A stretch of DNA of 64,000 nt from Nitrosomonas sp. Is79A3. Lineage in GTDB: Bacteria; Pseudomonadota; Gammaproteobacteria; Burkholderiales; Nitrosomonadaceae. The position numbers and the translations under genes were made by a program. Below the pieces are notes generated by a model that saw nothing but the letters and a program-made list of their open reading frames with translations, was not told the origin of the DNA and made no database searches. This document shows positions 24,690 through 32,669 of this stretch, piece by piece; positions within the stretch are counted from its first letter, which is position 1; every line of letters starts with the position of its first letter. The stretch spans positions 2,666,001 to 2,730,000 of the forward strand of contig NC_015731.1 of NCBI RefSeq assembly GCF_000219585.1, written 5' to 3'.

Positions 24690-24802
24690 CGGGACCTCTG
24701 AATAGCTGTCATTTCGAGCAAAGCGAGAAATCTTTAGCATGGATTGTAAAAGATTCCCATTGCATTCGGAATGACAAATGTGGGCCATTCAGAGGCCCCT
24801 TA
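24690..24802. repeat. Dispersed palindromic repeat, copy A
   Basis: Outer arms GGGACCTCTGAATAG and CATTCAGAGGCCCC pair imperfectly; inside lie GTCATTTCGAGC...GAAATCTTTAG and GATTCCC...GGAATGAC. A related arrangement is found at 56955-57067, in the other orientation. Both sit just beyond gene ends and may act as terminators or mobile REP-like units. Confidence 0.6.
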
Positions 24803-24804
24803 AG

Positions 24805-27800
24805 TTATGCCCGCACACTCTCCCACAATTTCTGCAATCGTTTACTCGATACCGGGTACGGCGTCTTCAATTCCTGCGCAAAAAGCGATATGCGTAGTTC
24901 CTCAATCTGCCAGCGAAATTCATCGAGATTCTCATCAATCAGCCCGATTTTCTGATGTTTTTCCCGGCGCTGCGCATATTGCTGCCAGAGTGCGGCCACT
25001 TCCTTGCTATTTCGTTCGTCGCGTTCCAGGTTGGCGGATAGTTTCTCCAGTCGCAAGGCCATGCCTTTCACATAGCGCGGGAACTGCTGCAATCTTTTCC
25101 ACGATGTATGGCTGAGAAATCCGGGATAAATCAGATTGTCGAGCTGTTCATTGAGCTCAGCTTTTACGGTGTTGTTGCGAAGCGCTGTTAATCGCCCCAT
25201 CAGGATTTGATATTCACTGCCAATCTGCTGCAGCAAATTGGCGAGAGCGGCCGCGGCTTCAGGCAGGCGGCCTTTAGCGCGTTGGTGGTGTGCAGCAAAT
25301 TCGGATTCGGTGCGCGGCAATGGATCATCGTTCAGCAATGCGCGATCAATGATAGCGTTCAGCATGTCTTGCTTCAGCTCGCCCGGATTCATCCGGGTCG
25401 ATAATTGTAAGCTGGCTTGTTTGAGTCCCGGCAGATTCTTATCCAACTGTTTGAGCTGTTCTTTCAATGCCAAACACAATAGCCGCCTGACACCCAAGCG
25501 CATCGCCCTATCCGCCGCTTCTTGCGTATCAAATAGCCGGATAGCGCCACTGTCCGTTTGTTCGATCAGCGCCGGATAACCAGTCAGTTGCTGACCATTG
25601 CGTTTAAACGCCACTTCCGCAGGCAAATCGCCAAAATCCCACTGCGTGATGGCATCGCGCTCAATACTGATTTTTTCGTTTCCGGCATCGCGTTTTACAA
25701 ATGTCATTTGTGCGGCTTTGCCGAGCTGCATTCGCAGTTCGGCGAGATTGCGGCTCATGGCCAGATCTTGTCCTGCATCATCCTTCACTTGAATATTCAT
25801 CAACAGATGCGCTGGCATGTCTTTGTCTTGCCAGGTTTCTGCGGGAATCGGCAGGTTGGTTTTTCTAAGAATAAATTTTTCTAGAGCATCCCGCAGTGAG
25901 CCCTTTTGCAAAGCGTTCGATGTTCCCTGCAGAAATTCAGTGACGGATTCCGGCAATGGGACCAGGTTGCGGCGAATCTGCTTGGGTAATGCTTTTAAAT
26001 ACCAGGTCACTTTCTCACGAATCAAACCGGGAACCAGATAATCCAGTTGATTGGCATCCAACCGGTTGAGCAATGGCAACGGCACAGAAACGGTTACGCC
26101 GTCGAGAATATGCGTGGGTTCAAAGCGGTAAGTGAGTGGCAAAACGCTGCCGTCGGGCAATGTCATGCTTTCCGGAAACTGAACTTCCGTGACATGGCCG
26201 GCCTGATGGCGCATCAGTAATTCACGTTTCAGATAAAGCAACTGGGAATCTTGTTGCTCAGCCTGTTTCCGCCATTTTTCAAATCCCGCACCGTTGGTTA
26301 TTTTTTCCGGGATGATGGTATCGTAAAAAGCAAAAATCTCTTGCTCATCAACCAGCACATCCTGCCGCCGCGCTTTATGCTCCAGTTCCTCGATTTCATG
26401 AATCAGTTCTTGATTGTGCGTGAAGAAAGGCGCTTGCGTGACGTACTCCCCGGCAACCAGCGCCGAGCGGATAAAAATCTCGCGGGATTCTTTAGGATTG
26501 ATCGGGCCGTAGTGGATCGGCCGCTTGGTAACAATGATTAAGCCGTACAACGTGACACGCTCATACGCCACCACTTGCGCCTGTTTCTTTTCCCAATGCG
26601 GATCAAAATGGTGTTTCTTGCATAAATTCCCCGCAATTCTTTCCAGCCAGATCGGCTCAATCCTCGCGGCACATCGCGCATACAGCTTACTGGTCTCCAC
26701 CAATTCCGCAGCGACGACCCACTTGGCTTTGCCTTTTTTGAGCACCGAGCCGGGGAAAATCGCGAACTTGATACCGCGAGCGCCCAGATATTCCCCTTCC
26801 TTCTCGGTTTTAAACCCGATATTCCCGAGCAATCCGGCCAACAAAGCGCGATGAATCTCATCATACCCGGCGGGAATTTCGTTGGGTTTTAAGCCTAATT
26901 CACTGATCAATACATGCAATTGGCCATGAATCTCACGCCACTCCCGCAAGCGCCGGTAAGATAAGAAATGCTCCCGGCATTGGTCGACCAGTTTGCGGGT
27001 TGATTTTTTATGTTTCAATAACTCATCGAAGAAATCCCATAGCTTCAGGTAAGACAGAAAATCCGAGCGCTCATCCTGAAACCGGCGGTGCGCATTATCG
27101 GCAGCCACCTGCTGATCAAATGGCCGGTCGCGCGGATCTTGCAAACTTAATGCGGCCGTGATGATCAGTATTTCGTGCAGGCAATTCTCATTCTTTGCCG
27201 CCAATATCATGCGGGCAATTTTGGGATCAATCGGGAATTTGGCCAAACGCCAGCCAATCGCCGTGAGTTGCCGGTCGTCATCAACAGCGCCCAGCTCTGC
27301 CAGCAATTGATAGCCATCGGTGATCATCCGCGGCGATGGCGGCTCCAGAAACGGAAAATCTTCCACATCGCCGATGTTGAGCGATTTCATGCGCAAAATA
27401 ACGGTTGCCAGCGAAGAACGCAGAATTTCCGGATCGGTAAATTCGACGCGCCCTTGAAAATCCAATTCGGTATACAGGCGAATACAAACCCCGTTGGCTA
27501 TCCGCCCGCAGCGCCCCGCCCTTTGATTCGCCGATGCACGCGAGATTTTCTCCACCAGCAACTGCTCGACCTTGTTGCGGTAACTGTAGCGGTTAACACG
27601 CGCCCATCCGGTATCAATAACGTAGTGAATACCGGGAACGGTCAATGACGTTTCGGCAACATTGGTGGCTAATACAATACGGCGGGTATCGCCGGGTTGG
27701 AATACCCGTTCCTGCTCGGCAAAGGATAAGCGCGCAAACAGCGGCAATATCTCCACGCCGGAAATGCCTGTTCGAAGGCGATCAAAATGATGCTTGCGCA

Positions 27801-28590
27801 GTGTCTCGGCGGTCTCCCGGATTTCGCGCTCGCCGGGCAAAAAAACCAGAATATCGCCTGAGCCCAGCATGATCAATTCATCAACCGCATTGAGGATGGC
27901 TTGTTGCATATCGCCCTCCTCCTCATCGCCGGCAACCGGCGGGTGGTAAAAGATTTCAACCGGATAGAGCCTGCCGGTCACTTCAATCACCGGCGCATTA
28001 TTGAAATGCCGGGAAAAACGCTGCGCGTCGATGGTGGCGGAAGTGACAATCAGCTTGAGATCAGGCCGTTTCAGCAATAACTGACTGATATAACCGAGCA
28101 GAAAATCAATATTCAAACTGCGCTCGTGAGCTTCATCGATAATCAAAGTATCGTAAGCCTGCAACTGCGGATCACCCTGCGTCTCAGCCAGCAGAATGCC
28201 GTCCGTCATCAATTTGATATAGGAATCCGTGCTTATTTTGTCCGAAAACCGCACTTTATAACCGACTGCCTGACCCAGCGGACTATTCAGCTCAGCAGAA
28301 ATACGCGCGGCCACAGTACGCGCGGCAATGCGACGCGGTTGCGTATGCCCGATCAATCCGTGCACACCGCGCTTGAGATCCAGGCAGATTTTAGGAATTT
28401 GCGTTGTTTTACCCGACCCTGTCTCGCCGGAAACAATCACGACCTGATGGCTATCAATGGCGCGTTTAATTTCTTCCCGGCGAAGATTGACCGGCAAATC
28501 TTCCGCATACGTTGGGCAGGGAAGATGGGCAAGACGCCTTGTGATGTCGTCGGGAGAGAATTTTTTATAGTGATTTCTATTCAATTGCAC
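24805..28590 (-). CDS. hrpA: ATP-dependent RNA helicase HrpA
   Basis: A 1261-residue DEAH-box helicase, close to the family's ~1300. Motif I VIVSGETGSGKTTQIPKICL, Ia GHTQPRRIAARTVA, II LIIDEAHERSLNID, III LIVTSATIDAQRFS, V RRIVLATNVAETSLTVPGIH and VI SRASANQRAGRCGRIANG are all present, followed by the HA2/OB-type regions and the long HrpA-specific C-terminal domain (DUF3418). HrpA remodels RNA and rescues stalled ribosomes in E. coli. It is a lone gene; its 5' side faces a RAYT-derived remnant and IS110. Confidence 0.95.
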   Translation of the reverse strand: MQLNRNHYKKFSPDDITRRLAHLPCPTYAEDLPVNLRREEIKRAIDSHQVVIVSGETGSGKTTQIPKICLDLKRGVHGLIGHTQPRRIAARTVAARISAELNSPLGQAVGYKVRFSDKISTDSYIKLMTDGILLAETQGDPQLQAYDTLIIDEAHERSLNIDFLLGYISQLLLKRPDLKLIVTSATIDAQRFSRHFNNAPVIEVTGRLYPVEIFYHPPVAGDEEEGDMQQAILNAVDELIMLGSGDILVFLPGEREIRETAETLRKHHFDRLRTGISGVEILPLFARLSFAEQERVFQPGDTRRIVLATNVAETSLTVPGIHYVIDTGWARVNRYSYRNKVEQLLVEKISRASANQRAGRCGRIANGVCIRLYTELDFQGRVEFTDPEILRSSLATVILRMKSLNIGDVEDFPFLEPPSPRMITDGYQLLAELGAVDDDRQLTAIGWRLAKFPIDPKIARMILAAKNENCLHEILIITAALSLQDPRDRPFDQQVAADNAHRRFQDERSDFLSYLKLWDFFDELLKHKKSTRKLVDQCREHFLSYRRLREWREIHGQLHVLISELGLKPNEIPAGYDEIHRALLAGLLGNIGFKTEKEGEYLGARGIKFAIFPGSVLKKGKAKWVVAAELVETSKLYARCAARIEPIWLERIAGNLCKKHHFDPHWEKKQAQVVAYERVTLYGLIIVTKRPIHYGPINPKESREIFIRSALVAGEYVTQAPFFTHNQELIHEIEELEHKARRQDVLVDEQEIFAFYDTIIPEKITNGAGFEKWRKQAEQQDSQLLYLKRELLMRHQAGHVTEVQFPESMTLPDGSVLPLTYRFEPTHILDGVTVSVPLPLLNRLDANQLDYLVPGLIREKVTWYLKALPKQIRRNLVPLPESVTEFLQGTSNALQKGSLRDALEKFILRKTNLPIPAETWQDKDMPAHLLMNIQVKDDAGQDLAMSRNLAELRMQLGKAAQMTFVKRDAGNEKISIERDAITQWDFGDLPAEVAFKRNGQQLTGYPALIEQTDSGAIRLFDTQEAADRAMRLGVRRLLCLALKEQLKQLDKNLPGLKQASLQLSTRMNPGELKQDMLNAIIDRALLNDDPLPRTESEFAAHHQRAKGRLPEAAAALANLLQQIGSEYQILMGRLTALRNNTVKAELNEQLDNLIYPGFLSHTSWKRLQQFPRYVKGMALRLEKLSANLERDERNSKEVAALWQQYAQRREKHQKIGLIDENLDEFRWQIEELRISLFAQELKTPYPVSSKRLQKLWESVRA

Positions 28591-28611
28591 AGTGAGGGAG
28601 TTAAGGGATTA

Positions 28612-28739
28612 AGTCGCGAAAAGAGAATAATATGCTTATATTTTAAGCCATGATAAGATCGCCCCCTGTAGAATTTCCAAATAAAAAAACAATAATTCTT
28701 CATTATGGACCGGATACCAACTTGTTTTTCTTGATTCGC
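28612..28739 (+). repeat. Internally deleted RAYT-derived remnant
   Basis: It begins AAGTCGCGAAAAGAGAATAA and continues into GCCATGATAAGATCGCCCCC then GTAGAATTTCCAAAT, matching the left end and start of the RAYT gene at 31512 (GCCATGACAAGACC...TTTAGAATTTCCGAAT; MIRSPPVEFPN versus MTRPLRLEFPN). It ends with TTCTTGATTCGCGACC, inverse to its left end, exactly where IS110 copy 1 is inserted. Confidence 0.65.
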
Positions 28740-28763
28740 GACCTGAACATCCCGCTAGAATTT

Positions 28764-29981
28764 TCAAGTGTTTTCGTCGATTTTTTTACGTATCTCATAG
28801 GCACGATTTTGTTTCAGCATTCTGAATATAATACGGCAAAGCTGTCGGCCAAGCGCCCGAATTGCCTGATTATGTGATTTCCCCTCAATCCGTTTTTTCT
28901 CATAGTAACGCTGTGATTCAGGTACGCATTTTCGATGCTTGTCTACAGCGGCCATCATCGCGGTTTTGGCGCGTTTGTTGACATGTTGCGGTGCTTTTGA
29001 ACCTCGAAACTTCCCTGAGCTGTTATCAAGGTTGGCCATTCCCAAATAGAGCGCCAGACTGCGTTCGCTAGCAAATCGATCAATGGTGCCAATCTCGCCC
29101 GCCAACTCTGAAGCACAGATCACAGCGAACCCTGGAATACTGTCAATTAACTGCGCAGCTTGGGATTCTTGCATTAACATCTTGCAACGTAATTCCAATG
29201 CTTTGATGTCGTTTTTGAGCGCCAGGATACGCCGGGCATCTTCAATGATCATCTCGCCGACCCATTCCACTTCATGACTAAATGACGCATGCGATTGCCA
29301 TGCGACAATACTATCGGCGTACTTGCGGCCCACACCAGGAATCTTTAGCAAGGTAGATACGCGTAAACGCGACAGCTTGGTCAATTCATCAACGCTGGTG
29401 ATAAAGCGTAAGAACCAAAGATTATCTGCATCTTTTGTGATGTCCAGCAGGCCGGGGCACACTGCGTGAAGATCGCCCTGAAGACGACTTTGCAGGCGGC
29501 TCTTTTCATCCACCAAAGCACGACGACGGCGACTCAGCCGTTTGAGCATATCGTTTTCCCGTGGTGTCGGCATGATTTCCTGAAGAACGTCTTTAGCCAA
29601 TGGCAGGTGATCCCGCAGTTGGAATAGCTCCAGGCCTTTGCAAGCATCAATGCGGTCATTCTTGGCCGCAGCCGGAAAAATTTCCTTAAAGCGAGCCAGC
29701 TTCAGATTGTTGATGTTGTAGAGTTCATAACCGCGTACTTTCACCAGACTGTCCAAAGGGCGGGCATAGCCATTGTAGCCTTCCATTGCTACCGCTACCG
29801 CACCACCATGGCGTTGTCGATGATGTTCAATACGTTCAAAGAATTGTTTAAAACCTTCCGGGCGGTGGAAAATGGCAAACTCATCCAGCACATCGCCATT
29901 GGACAGGCCTATTGCTACACTGTGCTGACGACAACCTATATCAACACTGACATAAATTTGTGGGGTATTATCCATGATCAT
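28764..29981 (-). CDS. IS110-family recombinase, copy 1
   Basis: A 405-residue DEDD recombinase from ATG 29981, chosen because ACGGAGGCCCC precedes it. The N-terminal RuvC-like domain starts YVSVDIGCRQHSVAIGLSNG with catalytic acids further on (VAMEGYNG, AAKNDRIDACKG). The C-terminal Tnp_20 domain reads LIDSIPGFAVICASELAGEI and LALYLGMANLDNSSGKFRGS, which holds the candidate Ser nucleophile. IS110 enzymes work with a structured element-encoded RNA that pairs with target and donor DNA. The protein is identical to the one at 60356-61573. Confidence 0.93.
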   Translation of the reverse strand: MIMDNTPQIYVSVDIGCRQHSVAIGLSNGDVLDEFAIFHRPEGFKQFFERIEHHRQRHGGAVAVAMEGYNGYARPLDSLVKVRGYELYNINNLKLARFKEIFPAAAKNDRIDACKGLELFQLRDHLPLAKDVLQEIMPTPRENDMLKRLSRRRRALVDEKSRLQSRLQGDLHAVCPGLLDITKDADNLWFLRFITSVDELTKLSRLRVSTLLKIPGVGRKYADSIVAWQSHASFSHEVEWVGEMIIEDARRILALKNDIKALELRCKMLMQESQAAQLIDSIPGFAVICASELAGEIGTIDRFASERSLALYLGMANLDNSSGKFRGSKAPQHVNKRAKTAMMAAVDKHRKCVPESQRYYEKKRIEGKSHNQAIRALGRQLCRIIFRMLKQNRAYEIRKKIDENT

Positions 29982-30227
29982 GGGGCCTCCGTACTGTTGC
30001 AACTAAACCGATAAATCATCCGTCGGTCTCGTCTACATACAGAGCCACAATCTACTGATCGGCACCATCCCGAACGACACACCGGATGACGCAGGAGGAC
30101 GGGGACGGCATTTCAAGTCTAGCGAACCAGAATCCCAGCCGCTGACCCCATGAGCCACATCCCCGTCCGTTTGCTATATTAAACTATGGTTCTGTGGCCT
30201 GTCATCCTGCAAAATACGATGGTAGAC
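29982..30227 (-). ncRNA. Candidate bridge RNA region of IS110 copy 1
   Basis: This 246-bp non-coding leader is kept at identical length in the three copies. Bridge RNAs of IS110-group elements are encoded between the element end and the recombinase start. It contains self-complementary stretches (GGACGGGGATG / GACGGCATTT-side and CCATGAGCC). The exact RNA ends and loops were not determined. Confidence 0.5.
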
Positions 30228-30365
30228 ACCGTTTTTCCTCGACTCGAAACGCTGATACGCCCGCTGCCGCATTATGGGCGGCAGAGTTATATTGCGTTTG
30301 ATGGCCGGGAAGCGATTGAGAAAGGGATTTGGCCGATGCAGGTGCAGACGGTGATGGTTGAGTGA
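30228..30365 (+). pseudogene. C-terminal fragment of an unidentified gene, cut by IS110
   Basis: Reading from the IS110 edge, 45 codons stay open to TGA at 30363: RLETLIRPLPHYGRQSYIAF and DGREAIEKGIWPMQVQTVMV. It looks like a genuine protein tail, but the family is not recognised. The remaining 30366-30573 holds the probable promoter of the next gene and nothing else recognisable. Confidence 0.4.
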
Positions 30366-30573
30366 GAGCTGAGCGCTGAGCGCGTGATTGTGAGGGGGTT
30401 ATGTTATTACGATTAGCTATTCCTGATTCTGGACCTGCTGGGCCTGATCCCGGTGGCTGCTTTCAGAAAACGTAATGATAATTCATATTAATCATGAAAA
30501 TAAGACACTGCATGCAAGATTACTGGTTAGAATGTTTTATACATTAAGCTATACATATCTGGTAGATATGTAA

Positions 30574-31449
30574 ATGAAGACTTTATATCACTACTGCTCA
30601 CCATCAGCGTTTATAAGCATGATCACTGAGAGAAGTATTTGGCTTTCTGCACTATCACTCTCAAATGATTATATGGAAGGCAAAATAATGTCGAGAAGGT
30701 TCGACGCAATTTTTGAAAGAGAATCTTTAGATAAAGCCTCAGTTGCTCCAATTAGAAGTGCGATCGAGAGTCTTCCGGAACTGTTTGAGGGCCTTGCGTT
30801 TTGCCTCTCGGAGAACGGAGATCTATTAAGTCAGTGGCGAGGCTATGCATTAAATGGTGAAGGATTCAGCATCGGCTTTTCATTAGAATACTTTCATCAA
30901 CTCTTATTTGGTGAGAGCGGAGAAAACAAGTCCAAAATCTATCTCAAGAAGGCCATATATGAGCCATCTGAACAAGAAAAAGCATTGCTCCCGATAATTA
31001 TTAAATTGAAGGAGGAGGTAGTTGCCGGAAAACTTAAGCGCCCTAAACCGTTAACAGCTCTTGGATCCATTGGGAATCCGAATGCGGAGTTGGAGTACTC
31101 AAACAAGTTGCAGGAATACAAATCCAGGCTACTTGAACAATATCATAATATCGCCATGTCATTAGAAGACCTATATTCATTCAAGAATCCTGCGTTCTCT
31201 GAAGAAAACGAGTGGCGCCTAATATCGCACTTTACTAAAGATTCAAAAGAACAGTGCCAATTCCGAGTTTCTGAAAATCGCATTGTCCCATACCGCGAGA
31301 TCAAATTACATAAACTCGGTATTCCTCCGATCAGTGAAGTAATCATCGGACCAAAAAACTCTACTCCAGAATATGTGGTGAAAAGGCTTCTATCCCAGCA
31401 TGGGTTAGAAAATGTTGGTGTGCGCAGATCTGATGCAAGCTATCGATAA
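30574..31449 (+). CDS. DUF2971 domain protein
   Basis: A 291-residue soluble protein. Its start LYHYCSPSAFISMITERSIW, the LSNDYMEG segment, AFCLSENGDLLSQWRGYALN, GEGFSIGFSLEYFHQL and FSEENEWRLISHF match the conserved order of DUF2971 proteins (YHYT-, ND-E, CFSE--D-LxMWxxYG, G-C-GF, KxxxWxxE-E-R). The biochemical function is unknown; members are common in accessory regions and phage-defence neighbourhoods. The base composition is more AT-rich than in the core genes. It lies between IS110 copy 1 and the RAYT gene, so transfer is likely. The start is the ATG of MKTLYHY. Confidence 0.75.
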   Translation: MKTLYHYCSPSAFISMITERSIWLSALSLSNDYMEGKIMSRRFDAIFERESLDKASVAPIRSAIESLPELFEGLAFCLSENGDLLSQWRGYALNGEGFSIGFSLEYFHQLLFGESGENKSKIYLKKAIYEPSEQEKALLPIIIKLKEEVVAGKLKRPKPLTALGSIGNPNAELEYSNKLQEYKSRLLEQYHNIAMSLEDLYSFKNPAFSEENEWRLISHFTKDSKEQCQFRVSENRIVPYREIKLHKLGIPPISEVIIGPKNSTPEYVVKRLLSQHGLENVGVRRSDASYR

Positions 31450-31463
31450 GTTGTATGCGCTTA

Positions 31464-31490
31464 CACGGGGTCAGGTCGCGAACGAAGAAA
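31464..31490. repeat. REP-type left terminus of the RAYT element
   Basis: ACACGGGGTCAGGTCGCGAA followed by an A-rich stretch leads to the RAYT start. Related strings occur at 35317-35345 (CAGGTCGCGAATTGAGAAAA), 28612-28630, 58558-58577 and 60322-60335, the last two inverted. Confidence 0.6.
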
Positions 31491-31511
31491 AATAGATGTA
31501 TACTGCAAGCC

Positions 31512-32360
31512 ATGACAAGACCTCTCCGTTTAGAATTTCCGAATGCGCTTTACCACGTGACTTCGCGTGGAGATCGCCGCGAAGCCATTTTTGACGATGA
31601 TGAGGATCGGGTAAGGTTTTTAGAAATTCTTGGGATGGTTGTGTTGGATCATAACTGGCTGTGTCATGGCTATTGTTTGATGGATAACCATTATCATCTG
31701 ATCATTGAAACGCTTGACGGGAATTTGTCAAAAGGTATGCGCCAGCTCAATGGCGTTTATACCCAGGCATCGAATCGACGGCATGGACGCAGTGGCCATC
31801 TTTTTCAAGGGCGTTACAAAGCAATTCTGGTGGATAAAGATCGTTATTTGCTCGAGCTTTCCCGTTATGTTGTTTTGAATCCGTTAAGAGCCAAAGGCAT
31901 GGCCAAACGGCTTGAAGACTGGCCGTGGAGCAGTTATCCGGCAATGGCGGGTGATGCTGCCAAACCTGAATGGCTGACAACGGACTGGATTTTGTCTTTA
32001 TTTGGAAAGCAAAGGAGAATTGCAACGGAGAAATACCGGCAATTTGTCCTGGAAGGTGTGCAACATCAACCTGAAATATGGTCGAATTTGAAGGGACAAA
32101 TTTATTTAGGGGATGCCGCTTTCGTCACTGAAATGCAGAAAAGAATCGGCAGGGAAAAGGACGATTTAAATATACCCCAGCAGCAAAAGCGGCCGATTGC
32201 AAAGCCTCTGTCTGAGATTGCAGCGCAACACGAAGACCGCAAAGCAGCGATCATTGAAGCCTACAAAACCGGTGCATACAGCCAACGAAAAATCGGGGAG
32301 TTCTATCAATTGCATCCAACGACGGTTGGGGTTATTCTTCGTAAGAACAAGGATTCTTGA
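31512..32360 (+). CDS. REP-associated tyrosine transposase (RAYT, IS200-like Y1)
   Basis: A 282-residue Y1 HUH enzyme: start MTRPLRLEFPNALYHVTSRG, HUH motif in DNHYHLIIETLDGNLSKGMR, the GHLFQGRYKAILVDKDRYL block with the nucleophilic Tyr in or near LLELSRYVVLNPLRA, and a C-terminal helical domain ending FYQLHPTTVGVILRKNKDS. RAYTs cleave single-stranded REP DNA and disperse REP sequences. The ATG at 31512 gives the family's usual N-terminus; the longer in-frame start at 31455 lies in the REP leader. Non-autonomous derivatives carrying this gene's 3' end are at 58365 and 60121. Confidence 0.88.
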   Translation: MTRPLRLEFPNALYHVTSRGDRREAIFDDDEDRVRFLEILGMVVLDHNWLCHGYCLMDNHYHLIIETLDGNLSKGMRQLNGVYTQASNRRHGRSGHLFQGRYKAILVDKDRYLLELSRYVVLNPLRAKGMAKRLEDWPWSSYPAMAGDAAKPEWLTTDWILSLFGKQRRIATEKYRQFVLEGVQHQPEIWSNLKGQIYLGDAAFVTEMQKRIGREKDDLNIPQQQKRPIAKPLSEIAAQHEDRKAAIIEAYKTGAYSQRKIGEFYQLHPTTVGVILRKNKDS

Positions 32361-32484
32361 TTCTGGAACCATTTTTCTTGGTAATTTACCCAAGACTATT
32401 GCTGCGAAAAGCCAGATAATCCCCCAATTAAGATCAACCCGCCGACTGGCAGCCGCTAGAAACCTCAAGTAGAAAAAGGTTTAG

Positions 32485-32624
32485 CAGGCCGCTGAAAAAC
32501 GTATTCGAGGCAGCCGATGCAAGGCAAAAACAGGCGAAAAAGCGCAGTTTATGCATGATAAATGAGCATTTTAAGCCTGTTTTTAACACCGCAGCGGCAA
32601 CGCAGATAGTTTTTCAACGGTCTG
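32485..32624. mobile_element. Complete 140-bp MITE related to the IS5 element
   Basis: Its ends CAGGCCGCTGAAAAAC and GTTTTTCAACGGTCTG match the terminal repeats of the IS at 3561-4905. It is flanked by TTAG and TTAA, both of the YTAR target type. It carries an inner inverted repeat (AAAAACAGGC / GCCTGTTTTT) and no gene, so it probably moves with IS5 transposase in trans. It sits 45 bp ahead of the YcaO fusion gene. Confidence 0.85.
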
Positions 32625-32669
32625 TTAAAACGCTTCCGCGTTGCGGCGCATTACTCCGGAAACTATTCA

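Larger units (their letters stand above)
28740..30227 (-). mobile_element. IS110-family element, copy 1 (1488 bp)
   Basis: The limits were set by comparing this copy with 60332-61819 and 62917-64000: shared sequence runs from GACCTGAACATCCCGCTAGA to CAAAATACGATGGTAGAC. There are no terminal inverted repeats, as usual for IS110. The recombinase gene leaves a short right end and a long 5' non-coding region (29982-30227). It is inserted in the terminal GCGACC of a RAYT remnant. Confidence 0.9.
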
